NCBI GenBank assembly: GCA_031216915.1
Contig: CM062289.1
Span: 65,913,741 to 65,977,740, forward strand
DNA length: 64,000 bases
Direction of reading: 5' to 3'
Source: Pictodentalium vernedei
Taxonomy: Eukaryota; Mollusca; Scaphopoda; Dentaliida; Dentaliidae
Of this stretch, positions 12,044-22,895 are shown piece by piece. The notes below the pieces were generated by a model. The model was not told where the DNA came from, did no database searches, and saw nothing but the letters and a program-made list of their open reading frames with translations. Numbering within the stretch: position 1 is the first letter of the stretch; each line of letters opens with the position of its first letter. Both the position numbers and the translations under genes were made by a program.

Positions 12044-12142
12044 CTGAATCACACTCCTGCAAAGAACCTTGCTCTTGTAATGGCTTTTTCAGAATATCTT
12101 CACTTCTGTCATTTGAGGCTTCTGAACTGACGGACTGCTGCA
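12044..12142 (-). CDS. Small candidate exon of the minus-strand host gene
   Basis: Upstream is a polypyrimidine tract and acceptor (TTTTTTTTTCAG above 12142); downstream is GTAATAATG as a donor below 12044. The 99 bases are a multiple of three and read openly in phase 1, the same phase as the large exon at 5006-6160. The peptide is polar and acidic (reads SSEASNDRSEDILKKPLQEQ) without a known domain. It lies between the two copies of the large exon and on the same strand, so it may join to the next exon downstream, but no transcript evidence is available. Confidence 0.45.
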
Positions 12143-12548
12143 CTGAAAAAAAAAAAGAATAGTCAAAACAGAATGATTTTCAATCTTCAACAAGATTACA
12201 ATAAAAATCATTAATGGTAATTCCTATTTCATATTCAAGGTGTACGTTCACATAAACACACCAGTGCAGATATGGGCAATATACCATAAATACCATTCGG
12301 TATCAGTATTGAGCAAAAACAGATTTACTGCACTGAGGGAATCTCAATATACCGAAAATTTGGTACTGAAATATTCCCCGACATTAGTTAAAAAATAAAA
12401 ATAGGCCGATGAAATCGTCAGATGTGTACCCATACGCGCAACTAGTAGAAAGCTGTATGACGGAGGGCCACCACGGATGCCGACATTATGTACACCATAC
12501 AAGGTATGGGTACATATAGAAATGAATTGGAGGAGAGTCTAATTTGAT

Positions 12549-13690
12549 GGATAAAGGGTTAATATCTCCGGAGCAAATTATCAGATTTACATAAAAAACT
12601 ATACAGCACAGCACATCAGTAACCTGAATAAATATATAAAGTAACATGACAATCGAATTGATATTTTTTGAGTTATCTCATGCCAAAGGGATTGGAGGAA
12701 TTTTCAATTTGAAGGATAAAGGGGGTTAATATCTCCAGATCAAATTATCAGATTTACACCAAAAACTATACAGCTCAGCACATCAGTAGCCTGAACACAA
12801 TTATAAAGTAACTTGACAATCCAAGCAATATTTTTCAAGTTATCAAATGCGAAAGGGATTGGAGAAATTTTCAATTTGAAGGATAAAGGGTTAATATCTC
12901 GGAATCAAATCATCAGATTTACACCAAAAACTATACAGCTTGGCACATCAGTAACCTGAACACAAATATAAAGTAACTAGACAATCCAAGCAATATTTTT
13001 CAAGTTATCGAATGCCAAAGGGGTTGGGGGAATTTTCAATTTGAAGGATAAAGGGTTAATATCTCAGGATCAAATTATCCAATTTACACCAAAAACTATA
13101 AAGCTTGGCACATCAGTAACCTGAACACAAATATAAAGTAACTTGACAATCCGAGCAATATTTTTCAAGTTATCGAATGCCAAAGGGATTGGAGGAATTT
13201 TCAATTTGAAGGATAAAGGGTTAATATCTCAGAATTAAATTATCAGATTTACACCAAAAACTATACAGCTCGGCACATCAGTAACCTGAACACAAATGTA
13301 AAGTAACTTGACAATCCAATCAATATTTTTCAAGTTATCGAATGCCAAAGGGATTGGAGAAATTTTCAATTTGAAGGATAAAGGGTTAATATCTCGGGAT
13401 CAAATCATCAGATTTACACCAAAAACTATACAACTTGGCAAATCAGTAACCTGAACACAAATATAAAGTAACTAGACAATCCAAGCAATATTTTTCAAAT
13501 TATCAAATGCCAAAGGGATTGGAGGAATTTTCAATTTGAAGGATAAAGGGTTAATATCTCAGGATCAAATTATCCAATTTACACCAAAAACTATACAGCT
13601 CGGCACATCAGTAACCTGAACACAAATATAAAGTAACTTGACAATCCAAGCAATATTTTTCAAGTTATGGAATGCCAAAGAAATGGATAC
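12549..13690. repeat. Tandem array, 165-bp unit, seven copies
   Basis: GGATAAAGGGTTAATATCT-like starts are found at 12549, 12714, 12881, 13046, 13211, 13376 and 13541, a period of 165-167. The last unit is cut at about 13685 and passes into a (GACGGACA) tract, then into a palindrome TACCCATACATAGTATGGGTA near 13783-13803. A related GTATGGGTACATATA also precedes the array near 12506. It looks like a satellite-type expansion inside a mobile element; no protein is encoded. Confidence 0.92.
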
Positions 13691-13869
13691 GGATGCCGGA
13701 CGGACAGACAGACGGACGGACGGATGGACGGACAAAGGATGGACGAACGACGGATGGTCACCCCGGATGCCGGCATTATGTGTACCCATACATAGTATGG
13801 GTACACATAAAAAGGGAAAACTACAGAAGATTTCACATAATTCTTGACAAGAAATAACCATGGACTATA

Positions 13870-14330
13870 TAGTTAAAACTAGAAGTCCTGTCATGAAATG
13901 CGCACAAATAGCATGTCGATCTGCGAGTTAATCTACGCGTTATTGCCATAGTAGGGCTATCAAATTCTGCACATATGGTCTGTGCACAAGCAATGTTTTA
14001 GCCAATGGCCCTCCAGGTAACACGAAGGTCCATTGGCAGAAACATTACATGTGTTTGCTAGGAGTAACCAGGATTAATTATCTAGGCATAATTGCGCGTA
14101 GGAATTGCGCGTAATTGCCATATCAAATGGCATCCAAAGCACGGCAGGTTCTCCTGGTTACTCATAGCAAACACAGGCAATGTTTCTGCCAATGGACCTC
14201 CGGGTTACCCGGAAGTCCATTGGATGAAACATTGCTTGTGAACAGGCCATATGTACAGAATTTGATAGCCTTACTATGGTCATAACGTGTATTTGTGCAC
14301 ATTTCATGACAGGACTTCTAGTTTTAACTG
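13870..14330. mobile_element. Compound T1a miniature element
   Basis: The outer ends are the T1a ends (AGTTAAAACTAGAAGTCC and complement) with TA at 14331-14332. At about 461 bases it is longer than the usual 310 and contains two hairpin cores (near 13993-14045 and 14175-14235), each built on CCAATGG...CCATTGG. It looks like two element halves joined in opposite orientation. Confidence 0.75.
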
Positions 14331-14491
14331 TACATGTATGTTGTGGACGTTGAATACCATACCAGTATCAAGGTACATTGGAAACTAGAAGTTCAGTCAC
14401 TGTATTGTGCACTATTTTGAAGTAAAAATTCTGCATTTTTGTAAGTACACTTTTCTTCCTATCCTACTCAAACTGTCTTATAGCGTAATTC

Positions 14492-14919
14492 TAGGGCCCT
14501 GCGATTACTCAAATTTCAAGTCGAACCTTGAGTCGGAACACAAAATCAACTTGAGTCATCTCCGATTTGCAGATGTCCTTTTTCATGAGTTGATTCGGTC
14601 TCGATAAGCAAAGGAGTTTTCACTGTGAGTTCATTTTTCAAACAATGCAAACATGTTAAAACTTGTCAAAATTGTTACTTGGAGGTTCTAACAGGCAAGA
14701 AAGGTTGGTAGCTTGTACCAAAATATGTATACATGGAATAGTTAGCTGACTGAAAGTCGCATTTACATGTACGTGATGAAAGACTGTTAAATCCCTCTCT
14801 GTTGAGAAGAAATCAGGCAGTCGGGTTTATAACATAAAATGTCTCGACTCGCGAGTTTTAAACTAGAATCGAATCAAGAATCGACTCGGGAACTAAAATA
14901 TCTGACTCGCACGGCTCTA
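14492..14919. mobile_element. hAT-type miniature element
   Basis: The 8-bp duplication CGTAATTC is at 14484-14491 and 14920-14927. The ends are imperfect inverted repeats (TAGGGCCCTGCGATTACTC and GTGCGAGTC-complement forms) and the interior holds many GACTCGA/TCGAGTC motifs. It carries no transposase. Confidence 0.75.
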
Positions 14920-15118
14920 CGTAATTCAATTCCAGTAGAAACACAGCGTGCCCAACAATTCTATATTAGTAAATAGAGATTATAACATCATCATCATTCC
15001 TAACCTCTACTGTGATACTAGTGTATGTAATGACGTAAATAGATATTAAAACTTGACTGCATTTTCAGAATGAAGAGAGCGGTGCCATATATTCTCCACT
15101 TGAAAAATACTTACTGTA

Positions 15119-15376
15119 CAGTACGTGGAGAGTGTATTATCACTAAATCACCTGCAGAGTGGAGATTCCACCCAAGCAATAAATGCAAATTTGCTGCAAA
15201 GCATAACCAGCACAAGCAAAGTTCCAGCCAATGGACCTCCGGGTTAAACCCGGAGGTCCGTTGGCTGAAACTTTGCTTGTGTTTTTTTTTCGCTGTGTAC
15301 ACAATTTGAAAGTTATAGCTTGGGTGATAACCCCACTCCGTGGGTGATTTAGTTACAATCCACTCTCCACGTACTG
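15119..15376. mobile_element. Tc1/mariner-type miniature element, family T1b
   Basis: TA-flanked, ends CAGTACGTGGAGAGTG and complement. The centre is a hairpin with CAATGGACCTCCGGGT arms, the same core as in T1a although the termini differ. Its right TA is also the left TA of the next element. Confidence 0.85.
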
Positions 15377-15378
15377 TA

Positions 15379-15617
15379 CAGTCACCGTGGACTAGTCACT
15401 GTCTGCGTATGGGCAATATTTCCATGGATGCAATAATATTAGCTTCCAAACACTAATTATAGGAGTAATCATCAAAAATTTAATTAATGAAGCACTATGA
15501 ATAACCTGGTGCTTCATTAATTAAAGTTTTGCTGACAGGGATTGTTATTACCTAGTAAACATGCGTGGACATCACTGCCCAAGTGTGGATTTCAACTAGT
15601 CCACAGCAACTGTACTG
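15379..15617. mobile_element. Tc1/mariner-type miniature element, family T1c
   Basis: Flanked by TA (15377-15378 and 15618-15619), ends CAGTCACCGTGGACTAGTC and a partly complementary right end. The interior includes AAACACTAATTATAGGA, shared with the copy at 30295-30549. It is non-coding. Confidence 0.7.
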
Positions 15618-15627
15618 TATAATTGTT

Positions 15628-15730
15628 CATAACAGCACAAGTAACATTTGCAAACTTTCAACACATGGACCACCAGGTTCAGCCGGGTGGTCCATGTGAT
15701 GAAAGTTTGCAAGTGTTTCTAGTGTTTTGT
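15628..15730. repeat. Hairpin repeat related to 33030-33115
   Basis: Arms contain TTTGCAAACTTTCA and its complement around a CATGGACCACC/GGTGGTCCATG centre. The build resembles the cores of T1a and T1b with a diverged sequence. Outer ends were not resolved. Confidence 0.6.
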
Positions 15731-15918
15731 CCTCGGAAATTTCAAATAATTACCAAGTGAAAAATTTGCCCCACGGCAATTTAGTAATAATCCACCCTCC
15801 ACATAATGCAGTCTCAAAATTTCCTTTCCATTTGATTGGTTTAGTTTGGGCTCGCGGTTTTTCTACAGGAATTGAATTATGCCAATGGAGCAGTTTGACA
15901 GAGACAAAAGTGCACTTA

Positions 15919-16232
15919 CAGTTAAAACTAGAAGTCCTGTCACGAACTGCACGCTAATCTATGCTTAAATGTGCGTATGAATTGCGTGCAATTGCCATAT
16001 CGAATGGCATTCAAAGCACGGCAGGTTCTCCTGGTTACTTATAGCAAACACAGGCAATGTTTCTGCCAATGGACCTCCGGGTTACCCGGAGGTCCATTGG
16101 CTGAAACATTGCTTGTGCACAGGCCATATTTTCAGAATTTGATAGACTTACTATGGTCATATCGCGTAGATCAACGCGCATATCGACGTGCTATTTGTGC
16201 GCATTTCAGGACAGGACTTTTAGTTTTAACTG
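15919..16232. mobile_element. T1a miniature element
   Basis: Ends CAGTTAAAACTAGAAGTCC and complement, TA on both sides, centre hairpin around 16065-16105. It belongs to the run of miniature elements between 15.1 and 16.5 kb. Confidence 0.85.
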
Positions 16233-16248
16233 TACTCAAGTGCTATTA

Positions 16249-16505
16249 CAGTACGTGGAGAGTGTATTATCATTAAATCACCTGCAGAGTGGAGATTCCA
16301 CCCAAGCAATAATTGCAAATTTGTTGCAAAGCATAACCAGCACAAGCAAAGTTTCAGCCAATGGACCTCCGGGTTAAACCCTGAGGTCCATTGGCTAAAA
16401 CATTGCTTGTGTCTTTTCTCGATATGTTCAAAATTTGAAAGTTATAGCTTGGGTGATAACTCCACTCCATGGGTGATTTAGTTACAATCCACTCTCCAAG
16501 TACTG
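16249..16505. mobile_element. T1b miniature element
   Basis: Ends CAGTACGTGGAGAGTG and CACTCTCCAAGTACTG with TA flanks; the core hairpin is at about 16350-16415. Same family as 15119-15376. Confidence 0.85.
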
Positions 16506-16868
16506 TACTTAAAAATAGAGCACAATACAGTCACATGACTTCTAGTTTCAACTGTACCGACATAGAGCCTGAAATCTAACAGCATCCAGCTCTAATGATG
16601 ACTTTTTAGTTAAGAATGAAAGCAATGTCCAAACAAGGAAGCAGTGCTTTAGCCAGACACTAGTATTTCCAAAGTGCAGATTTTCAACTTTGCCCTGAAT
16701 GAATAGATTATTTATTTTCGTTAGTATGATATGCCCAGAAGAGTATGAGTACCAAACTTCTAACAATATAATTATGGCCTTACAGTCCATACTTGGGTCA
16801 GACATAAAATTGACAAGTGCCAATAAGAAGGAAATCACTGAATTACATTGTGGCAAACCCAATGTCAT

Positions 16869-17206
16869 CATATTTATTTATTTATTGGTCTTTAAGGTCA
16901 CATATTTCTGCACAATGGCCAATCATGACGGGTGGAGGAAGCCAGAGTACCTGGAGAGAACCATCGAGCAATGGCGAGCAACTGTCAGCTCCCCAACATA
17001 CTAACTCTACACAAGGAGGGTTAGCATTGGTTGGAGACAGGTGCACATTGACCTGCAGTACGCCTTAGTACATATCACCGTGCCCCCACGTGGGCAATGG
17101 GGGTGAAGTGTCTTGCCCAAGGACACAATGCGGTTGACACAGGTGGGATTCAAACCGAGGACCTCAGGGCTTGCATCCTACAACTTTATCATTGAGCCAC
17201 TACATC
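16869..17206 (-). mobile_element. tRNA-headed SINE, diverged
   Basis: The tail (TTTATTTATTTATTGG) is at the left, the body domain (complement of CTTGCCCAAGGACACAA) at about 17112-17128 and a worn tRNA-like head with B box near 17147-17157 at the right. A C-run follows the head; a target duplication could not be found. Confidence 0.8.
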
Positions 17207-17235
17207 CCCCCCCCCCCTTCCTCCCAAATTTCATC

Positions 17236-17303
17236 ATTTGAGTGCAACAAAGGACCATCTGCAAAGCTAAAGCATTGTAGATGGTGCCTTGTTGCACTCA
17301 AGA
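17236..17303. repeat. Hairpin
   Basis: Arms TTGAGTGCAACAAGG-like and complement with a short loop; it lies in non-coding sequence. The family is not recognised. Confidence 0.6.
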
Positions 17304-17529
17304 GAGGCTATGTTTAATTAGTACTCAGTTACATAATTTGAACATTTAGCATTAACTGGTTTAGTGCTGACAGCCCATATTTGGGCTTTATTCTGAAGTG
17401 CAAGTTCCACAATTTAAAGGCCTCATATTCTGTGGATGTCCTTCACATTCAGTTTGAAGTGAAATTAATTACTCTACATGGATTTACTTTTATATAATTT
17501 ATGGGAGAGTGTCTGTAGACATTCTCAAG

Positions 17530-17760
17530 CCTGAAAATAAGCAATCTGTCAATTGCAGAATGAGGACCCCAGAGGGTGATTTTGAGGATGCTATCCCATA
17601 CAGTGGGCCAATTTATCCTCTTTTTATTTAGATTTGAGATTCTGATTCGGATTGTGGTTTGCAGAGGGTGAATTTAGTGATGCTACCCTGCTGTGCAGGG
17701 TAGCATGACTAAATTCACCCTCTGGGGACCTCATTCTGCAGATGACAGTCTGCTTATTTT
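17530..17760. repeat. Inverted repeat, probable miniature element
   Basis: The left arm has GCAGAATGAGGACCCCAGAG and the right arm its complement (near 17715-17745), with an inner repeat around CTACCCTG/CAGGGTAG. No target duplication was identified, so the class is open. Confidence 0.55.
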
Positions 17761-18297
17761 CTGGCTTGGGCATTCACCCATAAACTGTAACAAGGCAAAG
17801 ACATGTGGACATATTTTGGTGACTAGAAATATTATAGCACTCTACCAGTTAAATTCTTTGACACTGATCCAAGATAAATGCATGTGTGCTTGGAACGTAC
17901 TTTGCCATTATTGATAAATCAAAACAACAAAAAGATCTAACCTACATGGCTCTCCATCATGTTTTAAGAAAATAGACTAACAAAGAAACTTCTAATGTCA
18001 CCTACATAAATGTAAATGGTGGGGTTAATGCTGCCTCAGCATGCCATCCTATCGGGTGGGACGTAAAATGGCTGTCCTCTGTGCAGAGAGAGAGAGAGAC
18101 TACGTGCGGGCTTAGGATCCCTTTGTAATATTCGAGAAGAACGAGGCCACGAAGTTGCCACTACAAAGGTCATCCCACACACCTGTGCCGTTGGGTCAGG
18201 GAGAGGCATAATTTCAATTGCAGAACTTGTTCGCCAATCCTTGTTAAACAAATAAGATTAAATAAATAAACTCAGACAGAAACTTTTGGACAGGTTA

Positions 18298-18320
18298 CAG
18301 TTAAAACTAGAAGTCCTGTC
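18298..18320. repeat. T1a terminal fragment
   Basis: Only the first 23 bases of the T1a terminus (CAGTTAAAACTAGAAGTCC...) remain after a TA; the rest of the element is absent. Confidence 0.7.
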
Positions 18321-18717
18321 TCTGGAAAAATTCAGGAAAAAGTCGAAAGAAATTTCTTTTATTTGGTTAATTAGTGGATAAACAGTAAAAAAACATGGAC
18401 ATTGAAGCCTGTACACATACATGTATACTCACAAGACTTCTTCTGTTTAGTTCTCAAAATATTAAATGCATCATGTGGGGAGGCAACCCTGATTTTTTAA
18501 CCCATTTGGCTCCCAACACTTTTTAGTCGGACTCTTTTTAATGAAATCAAAGTAAATTGGCTGTTCAGACATTTCTGCTTGAAGCTTACACCTTTCATTT
18601 ATTTTAGATTTTCTTCTAAAGTTTGTCACAAAAGACACACTCGGTTTGTCTCGAAGATTCAGTAATTTATGTTCAATCATGAATTGTGTAAACTCAGAAA
18701 CCTTCTCCTTTTCTTAA

Positions 18718-19030
18718 CGTTAAAACTAGAAGTCCTGTCATGAAATGCACACAAATAGCACGTCGATCTGCGCGTTAATCTATGCGTTATGACCATAGTA
18801 AGGCTATTAAACTTTATGCATATGGCCTGTGCACAAGCAATGTTTCGGCCAATGGACCTCCGGGTAACCCGGAGGTCCATTGGCAGAAACATTGCAGGTG
18901 TTTGCTATCAGTAACCAGGAGAACCTGCTGTGCTTTGGATGCCATTCGATATGGCAATTGTGTGCAATTCCTACGCGCAATTAAGCCTAGATAAGCGCAC
19001 ATTTCATGACAGGACTTCCAGTTTTAACTG
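18718..19030. mobile_element. T1a miniature element in the pseudo-exon
   Basis: T1a ends (GTTAAAACTAGAAGTCCTG and complement, right TA at 19031-19032) and the central hairpin at about 18845-18895. It lies inside the paralogous exon. Confidence 0.85.
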
Positions 19031-19057
19031 TAGTGTTGATCATTTGTTTGGGATTTA

Positions 19058-19292
19058 CAGTACGTGGAGAGTGGATTGTAACTAAATCACCTGCGGAGTG
19101 GAGTTGTCACCCAAGCTATAACTTTCAAATTGTGTACATATCGACAAAAAACACAAGCAATGTTTCAGACAGAGGTCCATTGGCTGAAACTTTGCTTGTG
19201 CTGGTTATGTTTTGCAACAAATTTGCAATTATCGCTTGGGTGGAATCTCCACTCTGTGGGTGATTTAGTGATAATACACTCTCCACGTACTG
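19058..19292. mobile_element. T1b miniature element in the pseudo-exon
   Basis: T1b ends CAGTACGTGGAGAGTG and complement, TA flanks at 19056-19057 and 19293-19294. The hairpin centre is partly deleted. It splits the exon after a segment reading GIMLVC. Confidence 0.85.
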
Positions 19293-20326
19293 TATTACAG
19301 ACAAGCATAATACCTTGAGAGTTAAAACGATAGTCTATTCTTTCAAGTTTTATAACTGGTAACATCTGTTTAGAAATCATATAATTATAATTCAATAAAC
19401 AAGGCTTCATATACTGCCCATTATTTGTGTTACATTCCTTAACATTGAATTTCAATTCTTCAGGTTCCATAATATCATCAACTCTTTCTTGTTTTATACT
19501 GACAGTAGTATGTGGTGAAACCTTATTATGCATATTTGTCATATTCTCCCCACTTGAAAATTTAGTATTTTGTTGATTTGTGTCAAGCACATTGCAGGTG
19601 GTTGTATTTCCCTCCATATTAACCTCACTATCCATTTGCTCCTGTTTTATTACTGTGAAAGTTAAAACTTCACCATCAATCATGCCTGTACCTTGTTTTT
19701 TTAGCTCCTGATTCATGATAGCAATACCACAGCCTGACTGAACTCCTTCCAACCCTTCTGGATAATTTTGTCATCCCTTTTAAGCTAACAGTTGTCAAAA
19801 GTTGCTGACTAATCCTATCAGTATAGCCTGAGGCATTATTCTAAGGTACATCTTCTTTTTCACAGTTACTTTGGTGATCAACATTGCAAATTTTTAAACG
19901 ATGATCCTCAAAAATCTCATCCTTTATGTCACCATAAATGATTTTTCAATTCTATGTGAACATCACTTCTATTATTTTGTAAGCAGCTCTCCATAAAATT
20001 CATTACATTACTCTCTGACCGCAATAGACAGTTGGTACAATCTAAATTACTGGACAGAATTTGTGGCACATTTTCAGTTACATGCACATGGATTATTGTG
20101 AAGTTCCAATTCACTGTACGTCCTGATCACTGTGGACTGTCTTTTTATTCTGATTTCTGTTGTTGACCAATCAGTTGTCTCACATTCACTGATGTCACCC
20201 AAATTATTAGAAGAATTCTTTTTCTCTAAAACTAAAATGAAAAGAAAGGAATTGTGATAAAAAAAAAACAATAAACATTTTGATATTGCTTAGTCAAATA
20301 ACCCTACTAATTGAATATGATTTTAA

Positions 20327-20432
20327 TCCTTTACCCAATGCAGAAGATATCAGAATTTATTATTTTGAATATCATTTTTAAAAAAACAATTAAAAAAATT
20401 TCAACAAAACCATATCATGTGACCCACTAATC
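20327..20432. mobile_element. Left half of a piggyBac-type miniature element
   Basis: TTAA followed by TCCTTTACCCAATGCAG, then the subfamily sequence up to AACCATATCATGTGACC. The right half is missing. The complete form is at 32132-32383. Confidence 0.65.
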
Positions 20433-20550
20433 CAAAAGCAGGTGACAAAGCAGACAAACATGAGAAAACCATTCAACACATTTTCCAATATCACATAATA
20501 ATCTAGCTTGCAATGATTGGTCAAACAAAAAAATTGCTGCATGAGAGATA

Positions 20551-20864
20551 CAGTTAAAACTAGAAGTCCTGTCACGAACTGCGCGCTTATCTAGACTTAA
20601 TTGCGCGTAGGAATTGCGCGCAATTGCCATATCGGATGGCATCCAAAGCACGACAGGTTCTCCTGGTTACTCATAGCAAACACACGCAATGCTTCTGCCA
20701 ATGCAGCTCTGGGTTACCCAGAGCTCCATTGGCTGAAACATTGCTTGTGCACAGGCCATATGTACAGAATTTGATAGCCTTACTATGGTCATAAAGCATA
20801 GATTAACACGCAGATTGACGTGTTATTTGTGAGCATTTCATGACAGGACTTCTAGTTTTAACTG
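20551..20864. mobile_element. T1a miniature element
   Basis: Ends CAGTTAAAACTAGAAGTCC and complement with TA at 20549-20550 and 20865-20866. The hairpin arm is altered to CCAATGCAGCTCTGGGT, while the opposite arm is GAGCTCCATTGG. Confidence 0.85.
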
Positions 20865-21029
20865 TAGCTGCTGCCGCACCCATCGCGAATGAAATTTGGC
20901 ACCTTTTCACCGGCAACAAAATTTGATATCCACTGCCATTGTAAATTCAACCTTTTTTTACTGAATAACCACTTTGCCAGTGAAAATTATTTAATCAACA
21001 GGAGTATTCAATAAACTGGGATTTATGAA

Positions 21030-21260
21030 GCCTTTACCAAACATGAAAAGCAGACGACACTTGAAAAAAAAGTTTTTGAATAACTAATTTTTTTTATTTT
21101 TTGTCTCAAAAACATAGGTTATGAACCCTCATTGGAACGAGCTCATTCCAATTAGGGTCGTAACCTTGTTTTTGAGACAAAAATGAGAAAATAATGAAAA
21201 TTAAATGGCGATTTTGGAGAATAGTGCAGGCCAGTTTTAGCTGTTACGTTGGGTAAAGGG
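21030..21260. mobile_element. piggyBac-type miniature element
   Basis: Left CCTTTACCAAACATG, right CGTTGGGTAAAGGG followed by TTAA (21261-21264). The interior hairpin contains CAAAAACATAGGTTATGA and complement. Confidence 0.8.
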
Positions 21261-21715
21261 TTAAGAGATAAACTAAGCATTTACACGTATTCTATTACAT
21301 CTTGTTTGAGAGCTCATTGAGCTCTGTCAACCATGATATAAAACATTAAATGCCTGTATAACATGTTTAGAGTCCGAATTGGGTTATAAACAAAGGAAAT
21401 TCAATGATTTTCTGGGTAATTTCTCGACATATTGGAAAATTTGTTTATTCAATTAACAGGAGTTTACTCTATACCACACAAGCAATTAACAGATACAATT
21501 TGTTCTGAAGGTAAGGTAAATGGTTTTGTGTTTGGAAACTGTATTCAATTAATAAGGTTATTGTACTATTAATATGTACATATTAATTTATGTAGATATA
21601 TAAATTAAATAGGTTACACTGTATTTATCTTTGCTATGAAAGTAAAATGGTATGTTCTTGTTTATTTCAAACTTATAATGTGCCTCAAACAGCATTAGGC
21701 TTACATGTACATGTA

Positions 21716-21972
21716 CAGTATGTGGAGAGTGTATTATCACTAAATCACCTGCAGAGTAGAGATTCCACTCAAGCAATAATTGCAAATTTGTTGCAAAGCA
21801 TAACCAGCACAAGCAAAGTTTCAGCCAATGGACCTCCGAGTTAAACCCGGAGGTCCATTGGCTGAAACACTGCTTGTGTTTTTTGTCGATATGTAAAAAA
21901 TTTGAAAGTTATAGCTTGGGTGATATCACCACTCTATGGGTGATTTAGTTACAATCCACTCTCCACGTACTG
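21716..21972. mobile_element. T1b miniature element
   Basis: Ends CAGTATGTGGAGAGTG and complement with TA flanks; central hairpin at about 21820-21875. Confidence 0.85.
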
Positions 21973-22502
21973 TATGTCAAACATTTTTTGTGTACACTAT
22001 TTTTTGAGTGAGATGCGTTAATGACACCAGTGTGTACCTGCAAACAGCCAATCATTGTGAGATAACTGATAGAAGTACAAGGAATCCCTTGTGACTTCCC
22101 AAGTCAAATTTTCAGGATGTAGGTCCCAGGAGTGCCATTGGTCGAAAATCGAAATATCCAATGTGACCAACTGTTACATGTACAAGTGTCTTCTCACCTC
22201 AACTAGTAATTCTTTTTGTTATAATGATGGTGACTGTATCGACAAACTACTGCACAGCCGTCATGGAAAGGGCAAAATCCATGCGTGGGCAGTATTGTCC
22301 ACGGCCGCTATTTCAATCAATAATGAGTAGTTTTCAGTAAATATTCAATGAAAGAAGCACTGGGTTGTACTCGGTGTTTCATTTATTGAAAATTGACATT
22401 GATTCCATTGTTTTATGTCTGAGATTCACTGTTAACGCATGCATGAAAATATTGCCCACATGTTGATTTTGACTTTCCTACGGCGACAGTTTGGAAAGAA
22501 AA

Positions 22503-22742
22503 TGAAAAAATTTATAGTAATTTATATATTTTTTATACTTACCAATGACCCAGACTTAGCTGGTGCTAACTCTAAATTATTCAGGGACAAACACAAATTT
22601 TGCCCCCCAATCCCCCAAAATTTGCATCCAAATCAAAAAATTCAATGTCCTATATGGTCCTCCATACTTTTGTCCACTGCACATGCGCAGTGTCAAGGAA
22701 GTACCGAAATTGGCGCCAAATCCTCATTCTTACAACCAGTGC
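22503..22742. repeat. DIRS 3' inverted terminal repeat
   Basis: It matches the complement of 29826-30052 over its length, including CACATGCGCAGTGTCAAGGA and a C-rich run. The outer edge ends in TATATTTTTTATACTTACC, different from the 5' edge (ATTTTTATACTGTACC), as usual for DIRS termini. Confidence 0.88.
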
Positions 22743-22805
22743 CTGGTAAATGTTATATGATCAGCGGGGAGGTATGAGTTCTCAACTCATATGAGGGCCA
22801 TCCCC

Positions 22806-22895
22806 GCCTGGGTCATTGGTAAGTATAAAAAATATATAAATTACTACACATTTTTTCATATTTTTATACTGTACCAGTGACCCAGACTTAGCTGA
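22806..22895. repeat. DIRS internal complementary region
   Basis: The left half (GGGTCATTGGTAAGTATAAA) is complementary to the outer edge of the 3' repeat; the right half (ATTTTTATACTGTACCAGTG) matches the complement of the outer edge of the 5' repeat. Thus it is a copy of the junction expected when both ends are brought together. Confidence 0.88.

Larger units (their letters stand above)
18433..20231 (-). pseudogene. Decayed paralogue of the large host exon
   Basis: The acceptor (TTCATTTTAG above 20231) and donor (GTGAGTATAC below 18433) match the borders of the exon at 5006-6160, with the same phase at the start. The first codons (EKKNSSNN), the middle block (VIKQEQMDSE, SIKQER, PVIKLERID) and the end (AFNILRTKQKKSC) align with that exon. 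The stretch 19300-19752 is open, but the 5' third has several stops, the 3' end is frameshifted, and two miniature elements (18718-19030 and 19058-19292) lie inside it. Without them the length is about 1.25 kb, close to the 1155 bases of the intact exon. It is either a dead gene copy or a dead duplicated exon of the same gene. Confidence 0.75.

Noticed and set aside
13565..13861. 98-codon minus-strand frame with VHPSV-type repeats
   Set aside because: It is produced by a GACGGACA minisatellite and a tandem repeat unit; the same kind of peptide arises at 2145-2486.
22563..22777. Open frames in the DIRS terminal repeats
   Set aside because: They lie in terminal repeats and similar frames occur in the opposite copy, so they are not independent genes.
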